From an uncultured Spartobacteria bacterium (GTDB taxonomy: Bacteria; Verrucomicrobiota; Verrucomicrobiia; Chthoniobacterales; Terrimicrobiaceae): a DNA stretch of 10,900 nt. How positions within the stretch are numbered: the stretch's first letter is position 1; every line of letters starts with the position of its first letter. Under the pieces are notes generated by a model. The model did not search any database. It had not been told where the DNA came from and saw only the letters and a list, made by a program, of their open reading frames with translations. Made by a program: the position numbers and the translations under genes. This document shows positions 1-7,177 of this stretch, one piece after another. The stretch lies in the NCBI GenBank assembly GCA_903915315.1, contig CAIWSO010000033.1, positions 1 through 10,900 on the forward strand, in the 5' to 3' direction.

Positions 1-843
1 CGCGAGTATACCGTGGGGGATGACGATGCCAAATGGGTGGGGCCCACTGCTTCGACTCCAGAGGAGCAGGAAAAACTGAAGGCCTTGCTCTACGGGAGCC
101 TTTGGGAGGCCGTGGCGGAGCGGTTTCATTGTGATTTGAATTTTCTTCAAGAGTTGAACCCTCAAATAAAAGACCTCTGTGTTGGGGCGGTGATTCGCGT
201 GCCGGACGTGAAGGAGTTTTTAATGTCCGATGTGAAGTTGCTGGAGAAACAAAGGGCCGAACGCCAGTTGGCTGAAAAACAAGCGGCGGCGGCGAGTTCT
301 GCCCCTAAGCCGGCAGCACCCCTACAACCAATCGTAGCGCCGTTTGATTTGTCCAAGCCAGTCCAAGCTCCGACACCGCAGAGCGTGGCGAAGGCCACAC
401 CTGTTCCGACGCCAGCGCCAACCCCGACTCCAGAACCCCAGCGGCACCTGGTGCTTTTGAGGGCAGAGCGTTTGATCGAGGTTTACGAGCGTGAGCAGAT
501 GGTGGCTTGCTTTCCCTGCACTCCCGGATCCACTGAAATCCCTGTTCCCGAGGGGACATGGAAGATCACTGGAAATATTCTCCTCCCGTATTTTCGGTGG
601 GATAAATCGATTTTGGAGACCGGAGTTCGCAGTGAGACGGCGTACAATCTTCCTCCTGGGCCGAATAGCCCGGTTGGCATTGTCTGGATGGGGATCAATC
701 GCCCGAGCGTTGGCATGCACGGCACAAACTCCCCAGATCGCATCGGTCGAAACCAAAGCCACGGCTGCATCCGTCTCGCCAACTGGGATGCGTTTGCCAT
801 GTGCCAGTTGGTTAAAAAGGGCACGACTCTTGAGGTGCGGTGA
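1..843 (+). CDS. L,D-transpeptidase with N-terminal LysM domain (5' end outside window)
   Basis: The C-terminal half is a YkuD-type L,D-transpeptidase domain, an enzyme class that forms 3-3 cross-links in peptidoglycan or attaches proteins to it in the periplasm. Counting from the GTG at 13, the domain runs from about residue 145 to 276 and shows the family signature: His236 in GMHGT and the catalytic Cys252 in SHGCIRL. Residues about 26-66 (GSLWEAVAERF ... LQELNP ... VGAVIRVPD) read as a LysM peptidoglycan-binding fold, followed by an Ala/Lys-rich and then Pro/Thr-rich linker (about 85-142). The frame is open back to base 1 (R-E-Y-T before the GTG), there is no signal peptide in the visible part, and family members carry more sequence N-terminally. 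The true start therefore lies upstream, and the GTG at 13 is probably internal. The gene is convergent with the next one, with 17 bases between the stops. Domain assignment is firm; the physiological role is inferred from the family. Confidence 0.93.
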   Translation, partial: REYTVGDDDAKWVGPTASTPEEQEKLKALLYGSLWEAVAERFHCDLNFLQELNPQIKDLCVGAVIRVPDVKEFLMSDVKLLEKQRAERQLAEKQAAAASSAPKPAAPLQPIVAPFDLSKPVQAPTPQSVAKATPVPTPAPTPTPEPQRHLVLLRAERLIEVYEREQMVACFPCTPGSTEIPVPEGTWKITGNILLPYFRWDKSILETGVRSETAYNLPPGPNSPVGIVWMGINRPSVGMHGTNSPDRIGRNQSHGCIRLANWDAFAMCQLVKKGTTLEVR

Positions 844-850
844 TTTTTTT
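814..850. terminator. Candidate bidirectional terminator between convergent genes
   Basis: GCAC (821-824) pairs with GTGC (835-838), with a short inner CT/AG pairing. On the + strand the hairpin is followed after five bases by a run of seven T (844-850). On the - strand it is followed after two bases by five T (complement of 814-818). It overlaps the end of the transpeptidase gene and could serve both converging transcripts. The stem is short, so this remains a candidate. Confidence 0.4.
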
Positions 851-860
851 AAAACGGAGG

Positions 861-2507
861 TTACTGAAACAGGGGCTTTTTTGTGGCTCCGAAAACCCCT
901 GCTCCGATCAACAAAAACTCACTCATGCTCACTGGTCCGCTGGACTCAATGAGCGTGCCGTCAGTGGTCCTCTTTTGCGAAAGCACAATCGGAGGTAGGT
1001 GGCGTGAAATGGTCTCGGCTTTGGGCAGTTTGTTAATGTCCATCATTTTTCCGATGGAAGGCATCACGAGCGCTCCAAATCGAAGCACGGGAACAAAGTT
1101 GCTGTATAATCGCTCGAACGTGGTGGGAGTATCAATGTAGCAAAACCCTTCGTTGGCCGATTCGTATATGCCAAGAGCCGGCTGGAATGGGGCCGATTCC
1201 ATCAGAGTCTTCTCGCCGGTCGGGCCCTTGGCTACCTGGGTCACGAATGCTGGGTCCATGCCTGCGAGCATAAATATATCGTTCTGAGCGATGGCGAGGG
1301 TCCCGTATTGGGTCGGGATTATATACAGATCGATGGAGTCCATCTTTTGAACTGTTGCGCCAGGTGCCAATTGGGTCACTTGAGCGAGGGCATCTCTAGC
1401 CCGATCGCCATTCTTGATCAGCACCGATAGGAGAGGGGAGGGCGCCATACTTCCTTCTGCCCAGTTCGCCATTACGGCGCAGTCGGGAGCGAAGCTAGCT
1501 GCGGCTGCCTCCGCGAGCGGTTTTGCAATCGCGGCCGTTTGCGGATTTTCACTCGACATCGACTCCACCCAACCGGGCAGGGCCTCAAAGTTCAGCGCAA
1601 AATCCAAAAACAGGGTCGTCTTTTCACTCGTTAGCTTCATGGTTTCATGCTTAAGGCTCCGAGTGACCGGTGGACTTTGCTTTCTTTGAATGAATATCGC
1701 ATCGCGTTGCAATGCCCCGTCCAGCTTGAGTGTGGCTCCGATGGATTGGATGGCTTTGAGTTGTTCGACTTGAGAGGGGATGGGATCTGCACCCAATGCC
1801 CGACCCGCCGCGAGGAGCGAATCGATGGCCTGTTCGGGTTGAATGAACACCAGTAAATCCGGAACCGTGAGAAGCTCGGAGCAGGCTTTGAGGAATCGCG
1901 GGTTCTGATCCAAGGGATTTTGTCCCCGTTCGGCCACTCGATCCAAGGCGGCTTTGAGTTCATTGAGGTTGGTGGAAAGAAAGCCCCAGCGCCCGGCACA
2001 TCCCGAGAAGAGGGAACGGTCACCATGCGTTGATTCCAAGATTGCGCAACCATGGTGAGTCTCTCGTAGTTCGGCAGGCTTTGCAGTCGGAAGTTGAGAG
2101 CGAAGCCTTCGCACAGCTTCATCAAAATCGCCCCTAGTGCCCCAAAATTGGAATCCTAAAAGCCCAGCGGCCTCGTTGGAGGCGTCCTTGGTGATGGATA
2201 GAAAGAGCGTCGCTGGCTTCAAGCCAGTGAGGAGTTCCTGTGCCACTTTCGAACCTGGCAATGCTTGCACGTTTGCCAGTGGCCTTTCGAGGAAGGCCTT
2301 CATCTCGGGTTCCCTGCTGATTTTGGCCAGAGCCGTATTCCCCCAGCGCATTGCGGAACGGGGGGTATTCGGAATGTTTACAAATAAAATACTATCAGCT
2401 GATGCCAGTGAAGCGGCATCGGAGGGCCCGCCAGTCCTCAGAAAAAGAGCGACACCGCCGAATAGCAAAACGGCAGCCAAGGCCATCAGCAGGAATATTT
2501 TTTTCAT
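861..2507 (-). CDS. Exported or membrane-anchored protein of unknown function (548 aa, DUF3352-like appearance)
   Basis: The frame is open 28 codons further upstream, but the start at 2507 was chosen because it places a classic export signal at the very N-terminus: MKK followed by a hydrophobic stretch (residues about 4-24). No clear cleavage site follows, so it may stay as a membrane anchor. The mature region opens with SADSILFVNIPNTP, which resembles the start of the large DUF3352-type proteins of unknown function in Verrucomicrobiota and Planctomycetota (ADxxLxVxxP). That resemblance is recalled, not searched. There are no catalytic motifs I recognise. The chain is long and mixed, with scattered Cys. 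A second hydrophobic stretch (EFLLIGAGVFGA, residues about 530-541) lies close to the C-terminus and is followed by two Lys. A weak AGG lies about 11 bases before the ATG. The gene is divergent from the small membrane protein at 2572, with 64 bases between the starts. Confidence 0.82.
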   Translation of the reverse strand: MKKIFLLMALAAVLLFGGVALFLRTGGPSDAASLASADSILFVNIPNTPRSAMRWGNTALAKISREPEMKAFLERPLANVQALPGSKVAQELLTGLKPATLFLSITKDASNEAAGLLGFQFWGTRGDFDEAVRRLRSQLPTAKPAELRETHHGCAILESTHGDRSLFSGCAGRWGFLSTNLNELKAALDRVAERGQNPLDQNPRFLKACSELLTVPDLLVFIQPEQAIDSLLAAGRALGADPIPSQVEQLKAIQSIGATLKLDGALQRDAIFIQRKQSPPVTRSLKHETMKLTSEKTTLFLDFALNFEALPGWVESMSSENPQTAAIAKPLAEAAAASFAPDCAVMANWAEGSMAPSPLLSVLIKNGDRARDALAQVTQLAPGATVQKMDSIDLYIIPTQYGTLAIAQNDIFMLAGMDPAFVTQVAKGPTGEKTLMESAPFQPALGIYESANEGFCYIDTPTTFERLYSNFVPVLRFGALVMPSIGKMMDINKLPKAETISRHLPPIVLSQKRTTDGTLIESSGPVSMSEFLLIGAGVFGATKKPLFQ

Positions 2508-2571
2508 GGGGGGAATACCTAAATCCAAATCCTTTGACACTGCAAGGGTGCCGGTGAACGGTCGATATACT

Positions 2572-2847
2572 ATGGACACGTCAAAACTCACTCAGCATCT
2601 CAAGCCCGTCTGTGAAATTTGTAGCAGCAGAAACCTGCGCGTGCTTTCCGAAGTTTGCCTTTATTTGGGATTCCTATCAATCGTCGCCGCCGTGGCCACT
2701 TGGTTCACAGCGACCAAGGAAAATCGTGCCTATGGTGAGCGCTTCGGAATTTTCATCGGTCTTTGGGTGCCGAGTTTTTTTATCCTCTCCAGTCGCCTTT
2801 CTCGCAAGGCCGACGAGTTAGGCGACATTATCTCCAACCGAGAATAA
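2572..2847 (+). CDS. Small membrane protein of unknown function (91 aa)
   Basis: The protein has two predicted membrane segments, residues about 27-47 and 59-75, joined by a short charged loop (TKENRAYGER). The N-terminus is soluble and carries a Cys-Glu-Ile-Cys motif (residues 14-17), and the charged tail ends in ISNRE. Family not recognised. The frame is open upstream, and an in-frame ATG at 2506 would add 22 residues. ATG 2572 was preferred because the upstream codons overlap the start of the opposite gene and look non-coding. No Shine-Dalgarno sequence is visible before either start. The Cys pair could bind a metal or form a disulfide, but a pair alone proves neither. The hydrophobic pattern suggests a real gene, although its small size leaves doubt. 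Confidence 0.6.
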   Translation: MDTSKLTQHLKPVCEICSSRNLRVLSEVCLYLGFLSIVAAVATWFTATKENRAYGERFGIFIGLWVPSFFILSSRLSRKADELGDIISNRE

Positions 2848-2915
2848 AATCAGACGCACGGTCATTGTTGGGACGCCAGTCAGTCGCGCGAATTTTTGGA
2901 GTCATCTTAAAAAAC

Positions 2916-2945
2916 TTGCTCTTCCGCTTTTCGTCTCCATAATTA
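2916..2945 (+). promoter_or_regulatory. Candidate promoter of tRNA-Phe
   Basis: A TTGCTC box (2916-2921) is followed after 16 or 18 bases by CATAAT (2938-2943) or TAATTA (2940-2945). The latter ends about ten bases before the first base of the tRNA. Position and AT-rich -10 fit a sigma-70-type promoter; the -35 box matches consensus only in its first half. Confidence 0.45.
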
Positions 2946-2955
2946 ATACCTCAGC

Positions 2956-3028
<73 letters not shown>

Positions 3029-3062
3029 CGTCCCCTTTATTCATGCGGGACGCAGGGTTTTT
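3029..3062 (+). terminator. Rho-independent terminator behind tRNA-Phe
   Basis: CGTCCC (3029-3034) pairs with GGGACG (3047-3052) across a 12-base loop, and a run of five T (3058-3062) follows five bases later. It starts directly at the tRNA 3' end, as expected for a single-gene tRNA transcript. Confidence 0.6.
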
Positions 3063-3220
3063 AAGGTTCAAAAACGGGAACGAATCCAAGCCTGAAATGT
3101 GTCATAAAATCTAAGCGGTCTGGATCAGCGTCCAGGGGCTTTTGACGCAAATGTCATTGGAGACTATCTGCCCGTGATTTGCTGATGAATGCATGTTGCC
3201 CTTTCAAAGAACAATAGGTA
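3063..3220. other. Convergent intergenic stretch with two overlapping weak hairpins
   Basis: This stretch lies between the tRNA terminator and the end of the protease gene and holds no open frame I would call. Two mutually exclusive 5-bp hairpins can be drawn: CTGGA/TCCAG (3120-3135) and GCGTC/GACGC (3128-3148). Neither is followed by a convincing T run on the - strand, so no terminator for the protease can be assigned. Confidence 0.35.
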
Positions 3221-6200
3221 TCAGCGGGATTTTCTTGGGAGGAGCTGATTTTTGCGGAGGGTGACGGGGGTTGCGGAGTTACGAGGTGCGGCGTAACCCC
3301 AGTCGAAGTCTTTATAATTGTCATTGGTGTCGGTGGCCCCAGCATTCTCGCGGAAGATGGCATCGTAGCGTTCCGGCGAGATGGCGGGGGAGGATCCTTC
3401 GTAGGCGTTTGCTGAGCCGTAGCCAACGAGGTCACTGAGTTGAGGCAATCCAAGGGGTGAGGGGATGTTCAGGAGGGTGGAGTTTCGCATGAGGGCGACT
3501 TTGCCTTGTTTGACAGCGAGGTCGAAGTATCCGGAGGCGTCGGCTTTCGGAAGATCGTATTCGAACTGACCGCCGGCAAGTGCCACCAGATAGTAGCCTT
3601 TTGCGGGGATGGAGCCTTTAAGCGAAACGGCTATCCACCGAGATCCGGATCCGCCGGCCAGCTGGAGGGTCCATCCATCTAAACGAACGGGGGTCGAATC
3701 GGGGTTGTGAAGCTCGATGTAGTCATGGCTGTAGTCGGACCACCAGCGTCCTCCTCCGGCGTAGATCTGGCTAATGACGACGCGGGTGAGTGGTGTTGTG
3801 ATGGTGAAGCTTGCGGAACTCGTGGCGCTCGTCGTGGGGGTGGATACTTTTATTGGTCCAGTGGTGGCTCCAAGCGGAATCGTGGCACTGAGTTGAGTGG
3901 CTGAGACAATTTTCCAGACGGAGGCAGGGATGCCATTAAATTGAACTCCTGTGACGCTCGAGAGGTTTGTTCCATTGATCACAACGCTCGTTCCGACAAA
4001 TCCGCTCGTTGGAGCGAAAGAGGAAATGGTGGGAGCGGGAAGCGGTGCGAGGACGCTGACTGTGGCCGACGCCGATGTCCCGGTCGCACCTTGATTGTCG
4101 GTGGCGCGGGCAATGAGGATATAATTCCCGGCAGTGGTGGGTTTCCACGTAATTGAATACGGAGCTGTGGTCGCGGCGCCAAGTGAGGTTGTGCCATTGA
4201 AAAATTCAACCTTGGAGACGACTCCGACAGCGCCGTTTGATGTGAGGTCAGCCGCGTTGGCTGCGAGGGTGAACTGAGCTCCGAGTGTGATGCTTGATCC
4301 GTTGGTGGGCGAGGTGAGGCTAACAGTGGGAGCGGGATTCAAGGGGGTTGGTGTGGGAGATGGCGTCGGCGTCGGTGTGGGAGGCGGCGTGATTGTGCCC
4401 GAGACACCGGTGACAACGAGTGCATAGGGTTGGGAGTTTGTGGTGAGTTGGCCTTCCATGGAGACGGTGACCGTGTAGGTGCCTGATCTGTTTGGGTTGG
4501 ATATGTAAACTTGTTCGGTATTATCGACCCGGTTTTTGCCTGTGGTCGCTGAGGCTGACATGGCGGCGGCAGTCCAGGCCCCCACGAATGGCATGACATA
4601 GGGAAGATAAGTGGTCGCTCCATCCGGGCCTGTGATTTTCAAATCCAGATCGTGAACAACGTTGGGAGTCCTGCTGTCGGCAGCGGTTTGTGGCGTTCCG
4701 GCTGGATCTGTCCAGGAAAGAGTAGCTCGTATGGGGCTGACTCCATCCCACGTGAATGTGGTCGTTGTCGTTTTCAGTGTGGATGTGAGTGCGTTCTCAT
4801 GAATTCGTGGTGCCGTGGGGGTGGCCTTGTGCGCGAGAACGATATCCGCTGCGGCTTTCAGATTGATCAATCCCCAGCCGAACTTGTAGTCGGGGCCGGG
4901 GTTTCCGAGGTCGTCTGCGGTGTGGATGAGGAGGGCTTTGAGTAGGCTGGCGCGGGGGCGTTGACCGAATGAGTTCGCATAGAGTTGCTGTAGGAGGGCA
5001 GTTGAGCCGGCGGCATTCGGTGTTGCCATACTGGTGCCGCTGTAGGTGCCATCGTAGGAGGAGTCGCTGCCTGCTGTGCTCGAGTAAACGCTCACGCCAT
5101 TGGCGACAAGGTCAGGCTTGATGCGGCCGTCATCCGTGGGCCCCCAGCTTGAGAATGTGCTCATCGATCCGGAGGAGGGAGTGCGAATGCCGGCAACGAC
5201 AGCATCATTCACAGCCCCGATGGTAAGAATATTTTTTGCGAGGGAATTGAAGGTGATGGACTGGTAGCCGCCGAGTGCGGTGAGGGAGTCTTGCTCATTG
5301 CCTGCGGCCCAAAGCGGGAGGTAATAGGGCATCGCCCAGACAAGGGCATCCACGGTCTGGGCTTCCTTCTCGTAGCGGCCCATGTCATCGGAGTTCGCGC
5401 CGTATCCGTAGGAGTGGTTGGAGAGTGATACTCCAGTGAGGTCGGTTGCCGTGGCTGCGCCGGTTGCAGTCATCTCGGCGTAATCGTTATCCCAATCGTA
5501 GGAATCGATCGTGGATCTTGGAGCCATACCTTTGGCGTTCGCATCGACTCCGCTGGATGCGATGGTGCCTGCGACATGTGTCGAATGGTCGTCCAGCACG
5601 GACGTGGCATTCTTTTTTGTCACGCGCCCGGTCAGTTCCCTATGAGTGTTGCGGATAGATCCAGCATCCCAGACACCGACTTTCACACCGGCGCCATCGA
5701 GTCCGTAGGGTATGGTCTGAAGAATGTTCGCTCCGGTAGAGATGGCCGCATTTCGGTTATTGGTGGTGCGGTAGAGCGGTTGGTCGCCACGAAAACCGTG
5801 GAGGACGGAAACCTTTCCGCCGCCTGCATCGATTCGGACGGGGATCCCGAGTTGCTCTGCCTTTTCTAGGACTCCATCCATGCGGGCCTCCTCAATTTGC
5901 GTCATTTGAGCCACGACTCTCTGGCGCTCTTCGGGGTTGCTGATATCGGCGCTTTGAAGAAGTTGAACGACCTCGTTGCTTGTCGGAGACGGATCATTCG
6001 CGGGAGCGATCGGTTTTAAGGGGTCATGGGGAGAATTGGAGTCTTTTTTTTGGGTCGTCCGTGAGGCGAGTGCATCCGAATCTGTCGGACGAATTGGAAC
6101 CGGATCTTTTATCGCTGAGCTTTGCGCGCTCTCTCCAGAAAAATGCGAAGCGGGATGCGCTTTATCATTCACTATGGCAGTGCCGCTCGCGCCGAGATCG

Positions 6201-6316
6201 GTGATTGGCTCTTTGATGTCGGAGGTGTGTTTTGGACTGAAGGATTGGTCAGCATAAAAGAAGCTGCTCAATGCGATGCAGGAAACACTCAGGCAGGTAA
6301 TAATTGTTTTTTTCAT
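3221..6316 (-). CDS. Secreted subtilisin-family (S8, Kp43-like) serine protease with Ig-like, IPT/TIG and lamin-tail domains
   Basis: The protein has 1031 residues. It begins with a signal peptide (MKK, hydrophobic to about residue 22), then a propeptide-like region to about 200. The S8 catalytic domain follows, with Asp217 (VGVWDAG), His244 (HSTHVAG), oxyanion Asn340 (AAGN) and Ser429 (GTSMATP) all present. The WDAG...THREL...HxTHVAGTI pattern is that of the Kp43-like branch common in Bacteroidota and relatives. Residues about 505-640 look like the beta-sandwich that follows the catalytic domain in that branch. Next come a Pro/Thr linker (644-662), an Ig-like domain (663-755), an IPT/TIG domain (760-838) and a lamin-tail domain (844 to about 1010). 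The tail is basic, and no LPXTG or PEP-CTERM sorting signal is seen. Expected role: extracellular or cell-surface protein degradation. The gene has no Shine-Dalgarno sequence but has a sigma-54-type promoter directly upstream. The substrate is unknown. Confidence 0.95.
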   Translation of the reverse strand: MKKTIITCLSVSCIALSSFFYADQSFSPKHTSDIKEPITDLGASGTAIVNDKAHPASHFSGESAQSSAIKDPVPIRPTDSDALASRTTQKKDSNSPHDPLKPIAPANDPSPTSNEVVQLLQSADISNPEERQRVVAQMTQIEEARMDGVLEKAEQLGIPVRIDAGGGKVSVLHGFRGDQPLYRTTNNRNAAISTGANILQTIPYGLDGAGVKVGVWDAGSIRNTHRELTGRVTKKNATSVLDDHSTHVAGTIASSGVDANAKGMAPRSTIDSYDWDNDYAEMTATGAATATDLTGVSLSNHSYGYGANSDDMGRYEKEAQTVDALVWAMPYYLPLWAAGNEQDSLTALGGYQSITFNSLAKNILTIGAVNDAVVAGIRTPSSGSMSTFSSWGPTDDGRIKPDLVANGVSVYSSTAGSDSSYDGTYSGTSMATPNAAGSTALLQQLYANSFGQRPRASLLKALLIHTADDLGNPGPDYKFGWGLINLKAAADIVLAHKATPTAPRIHENALTSTLKTTTTTFTWDGVSPIRATLSWTDPAGTPQTAADSRTPNVVHDLDLKITGPDGATTYLPYVMPFVGAWTAAAMSASATTGKNRVDNTEQVYISNPNRSGTYTVTVSMEGQLTTNSQPYALVVTGVSGTITPPPTPTPTPSPTPTPLNPAPTVSLTSPTNGSSITLGAQFTLAANAADLTSNGAVGVVSKVEFFNGTTSLGAATTAPYSITWKPTTAGNYILIARATDNQGATGTSASATVSVLAPLPAPTISSFAPTSGFVGTSVVINGTNLSSVTGVQFNGIPASVWKIVSATQLSATIPLGATTGPIKVSTPTTSATSSASFTITTPLTRVVISQIYAGGGRWWSDYSHDYIELHNPDSTPVRLDGWTLQLAGGSGSRWIAVSLKGSIPAKGYYLVALAGGQFEYDLPKADASGYFDLAVKQGKVALMRNSTLLNIPSPLGLPQLSDLVGYGSANAYEGSSPAISPERYDAIFRENAGATDTNDNYKDFDWGYAAPRNSATPVTLRKNQLLPRKSR

Positions 6317-6342
6317 TGTTCAAGGTGGGTTGAGAGATACAT

Positions 6343-6358
6343 AGCATCAGTCGTGCCA
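6343..6358 (-). promoter_or_regulatory. Sigma-54-type (-24/-12) promoter of the protease gene
   Basis: Read on the - strand the site is TGGCACGACTGATGCT. It matches the consensus TGGCACGNNNNTTGCW at every fixed position except one (A for T in the -12 box) and has the exact GG-N10-GC spacing. With GC at -13/-12, transcription would start near 6332, about 16 bases before the ATG at 6316. No bacterial enhancer-binding protein is encoded in the window, so the activator would be elsewhere. Confidence 0.72.
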
Positions 6359-6593
6359 AAACATCGAAGTGAGCTGAGATCCGCTCTAGCGCTGCGTGCG
6401 CGCTTGTTGGAAGACAACGTTGATAGTGAACTCTGGGAGGAAGCGCCGATCTTTGAGGGAACGTCGTTTGGCCGAGTGGGGAGATTTTTGCTTTCTCGAA
6501 ATGTGAAATCTTTGCAGTTCGCTTTCAAATGGGACTACCCGTTTGAGCTTTTTCTGCCTAGAAGGCGGAGCGCGTTCGGATCCGCTAAAAAAA

Positions 6594-6602
6594 TCGTGGC
6601 AT
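6594..6602 (+). promoter_or_regulatory. Shared upstream element TCGTGGCAT, copy 1
   Basis: The nine bases TCGTGGCAT begin 39 bases before the ATG at 6633. The same nine bases begin 38 bases before the start of the downstream paralog (7140-7148). Both copies follow an A-rich stretch, and both genes have AGCGT immediately before the ATG. This suggests a conserved promoter part or regulator site. It is not a proper sigma-54 site, because the -12 GC is missing or misplaced. Confidence 0.5.
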
Positions 6603-6611
6603 TTGAAGGAA

Positions 6612-6627
6612 TTTTGTTAGAACAAAA
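6612..6627. repeat. AT-rich inverted repeat just before the start of paralog A
   Basis: TTTTGTTAGAACAAAA has 7-base arms that are exact complements around AG. It ends five bases before the ATG at 6633. It could be an operator or an mRNA hairpin at the ribosome-binding region. The second paralog has no counterpart. Confidence 0.4.
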
Positions 6628-6632
6628 AGCGT

Positions 6633-7031
6633 ATGCCCCCTACACCTTCGAAATCAGCCTCCCAAATCACAATTAAAGAGTCCAAATTTCCCAACTACCC
6701 GAGCGCGACGAATCCGGGAGGGGATTTGTATAAAAATTTGTCGGATAAAATTGAGGAATACATTCTGAAACTGGGGTATTCAAACTCACAGACGCTAGGC
6801 ATTGTTGTCCAAGTGCTGACCCAAGGGAAGGTGAGGGTTGATTTTCGCGATCACACAGAGAGGCTCCAACTTTTCGAGGAGGGGGCTTTATTTTCACGAA
6901 CCGAGGCCGTCGATATTTTTGACAAACATATCGTCAATATGAAAAAGCCTCCTTCTGCTGGGGCTTCTGCGTCAAATATGACCCAGAGAATCGTGATTCA
7001 GTCACCTCGATCGCATAAAGCCGGGGGATAG
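6633..7031 (+). CDS. Paralog A: small protein of unknown function (132 aa), tandem pair with the next gene
   Basis: I do not recognise the family. The layout is a short N-terminal strand-like segment (ITIKESK, residues 12-18), a variable patch, and a conserved core (30-101). The core starts with a likely amphipathic helix (LSDKIEEYILKLGYSNSQ), continues through LTQGKVRVDFRD (62-73), and ends in a second helix-like part (TEAVDIFDKHI). A flexible Pro/Ser/Ala linker and a C-terminal motif TQRIVIQSPR (117-126) follow. It has no signal peptide or membrane segment, so it is probably cytoplasmic. It aligns without gaps to the protein encoded at 7178 over residues 1-101. No Shine-Dalgarno sequence is present. 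A hairpin terminator follows at 7049, so it is probably transcribed alone. The conservation between the two copies is the main evidence that both are real genes under selection. Binding to nucleic acid or protein is conceivable, but nothing seen proves it. Confidence 0.85.
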   Translation: MPPTPSKSASQITIKESKFPNYPSATNPGGDLYKNLSDKIEEYILKLGYSNSQTLGIVVQVLTQGKVRVDFRDHTERLQLFEEGALFSRTEAVDIFDKHIVNMKKPPSAGASASNMTQRIVIQSPRSHKAGG

Positions 7032-7048
7032 ATTTTTATGGGCAAGGT

Positions 7049-7077
7049 GGCTTCGTGTGCACGAAGCCGATTTGTTT
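7049..7077 (+). terminator. Rho-independent terminator behind paralog A
   Basis: GGCTTCGTG (7049-7057) pairs perfectly with CACGAAGCC (7060-7068), a 9-bp stem (8 bp with a realistic 4-base loop). TTTGTTT follows at 7071-7077. It lies 17 bases after the stop of paralog A and would separate its transcript from paralog B. Confidence 0.7.
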
Positions 7078-7139
7078 CAAAGCTGTTCCTCTAGGATTTG
7101 GGGGCGGGTCCGAAGTGGGCGTTCTGATTGAAAAATTAT

Positions 7140-7148
7140 TCGTGGCAT
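7140..7148 (+). promoter_or_regulatory. Shared upstream element TCGTGGCAT, copy 2
   Basis: These nine bases are identical to 6594-6602 and begin 38 bases before the ATG at 7178. They lie downstream of the terminator of paralog A, where the separate promoter of paralog B is expected. I cannot place a convincing -35/-10 pair around them. Confidence 0.5.
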
Positions 7149-7177
7149 AAATGGGCTATTTGCTATCGTTCGAGCGT

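Larger units (their letters stand above)
6317..6632. promoter_or_regulatory. Divergent control region between the protease and the first paralog gene
   Basis: This 316-base stretch separates two divergent genes. Its left end carries a sigma-54-type promoter for the protease. Its right end carries the element shared by the two paralog genes and an AT-rich dyad. In between are short dyads, AGCGC/GCGCT (6388-6404) and CAACGTTG (6415-6422), which lie where an activator for sigma-54 might bind but are too short to assign. An open frame crosses it but has no start codon within it and reads through the protease start, so I do not call a gene. Confidence 0.5.

Noticed and set aside
2534..2571. TTGACA (2534-2539) with TATACT (2566-2571) as a promoter for the small membrane gene
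   Set aside because: The spacer is 26 bases, far too long, and a start site behind TATACT would fall downstream of the ATG at 2572.
3154..3453. Leftward open frame of about 99 codons at the protease 3' end
   Set aside because: It lies in another frame of the same strand inside the lamin-tail coding region, which has clear domain support.
4360..4385. Short GT/GC-rich repeats such as GTCGGCGTCGG
   Set aside because: They encode the Pro/Thr linker of the protease on the opposite strand and are ordinary low-complexity codons.
6255..6316. Lipoprotein signal in the protease (Cys13 after LSVS)
   Set aside because: The residues before the Cys do not fit the lipobox, which needs Leu at -3, and an ordinary cleavage after about residue 22 fits better.
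6594..6614. TGGCAT before both paralogs as a sigma-54 -24 box
   Set aside because: The -12 GC is absent at the required ten-base spacing in copy A and one base too close in copy B. Only the protease site meets the rule.
6317..6676. Rightward open frame running from within the protease gene through the intergenic region
   Set aside because: It has no start codon inside the intergenic part, overlaps the protease signal-peptide region antisense and the start of paralog A, and its translation has no domain-like pattern.
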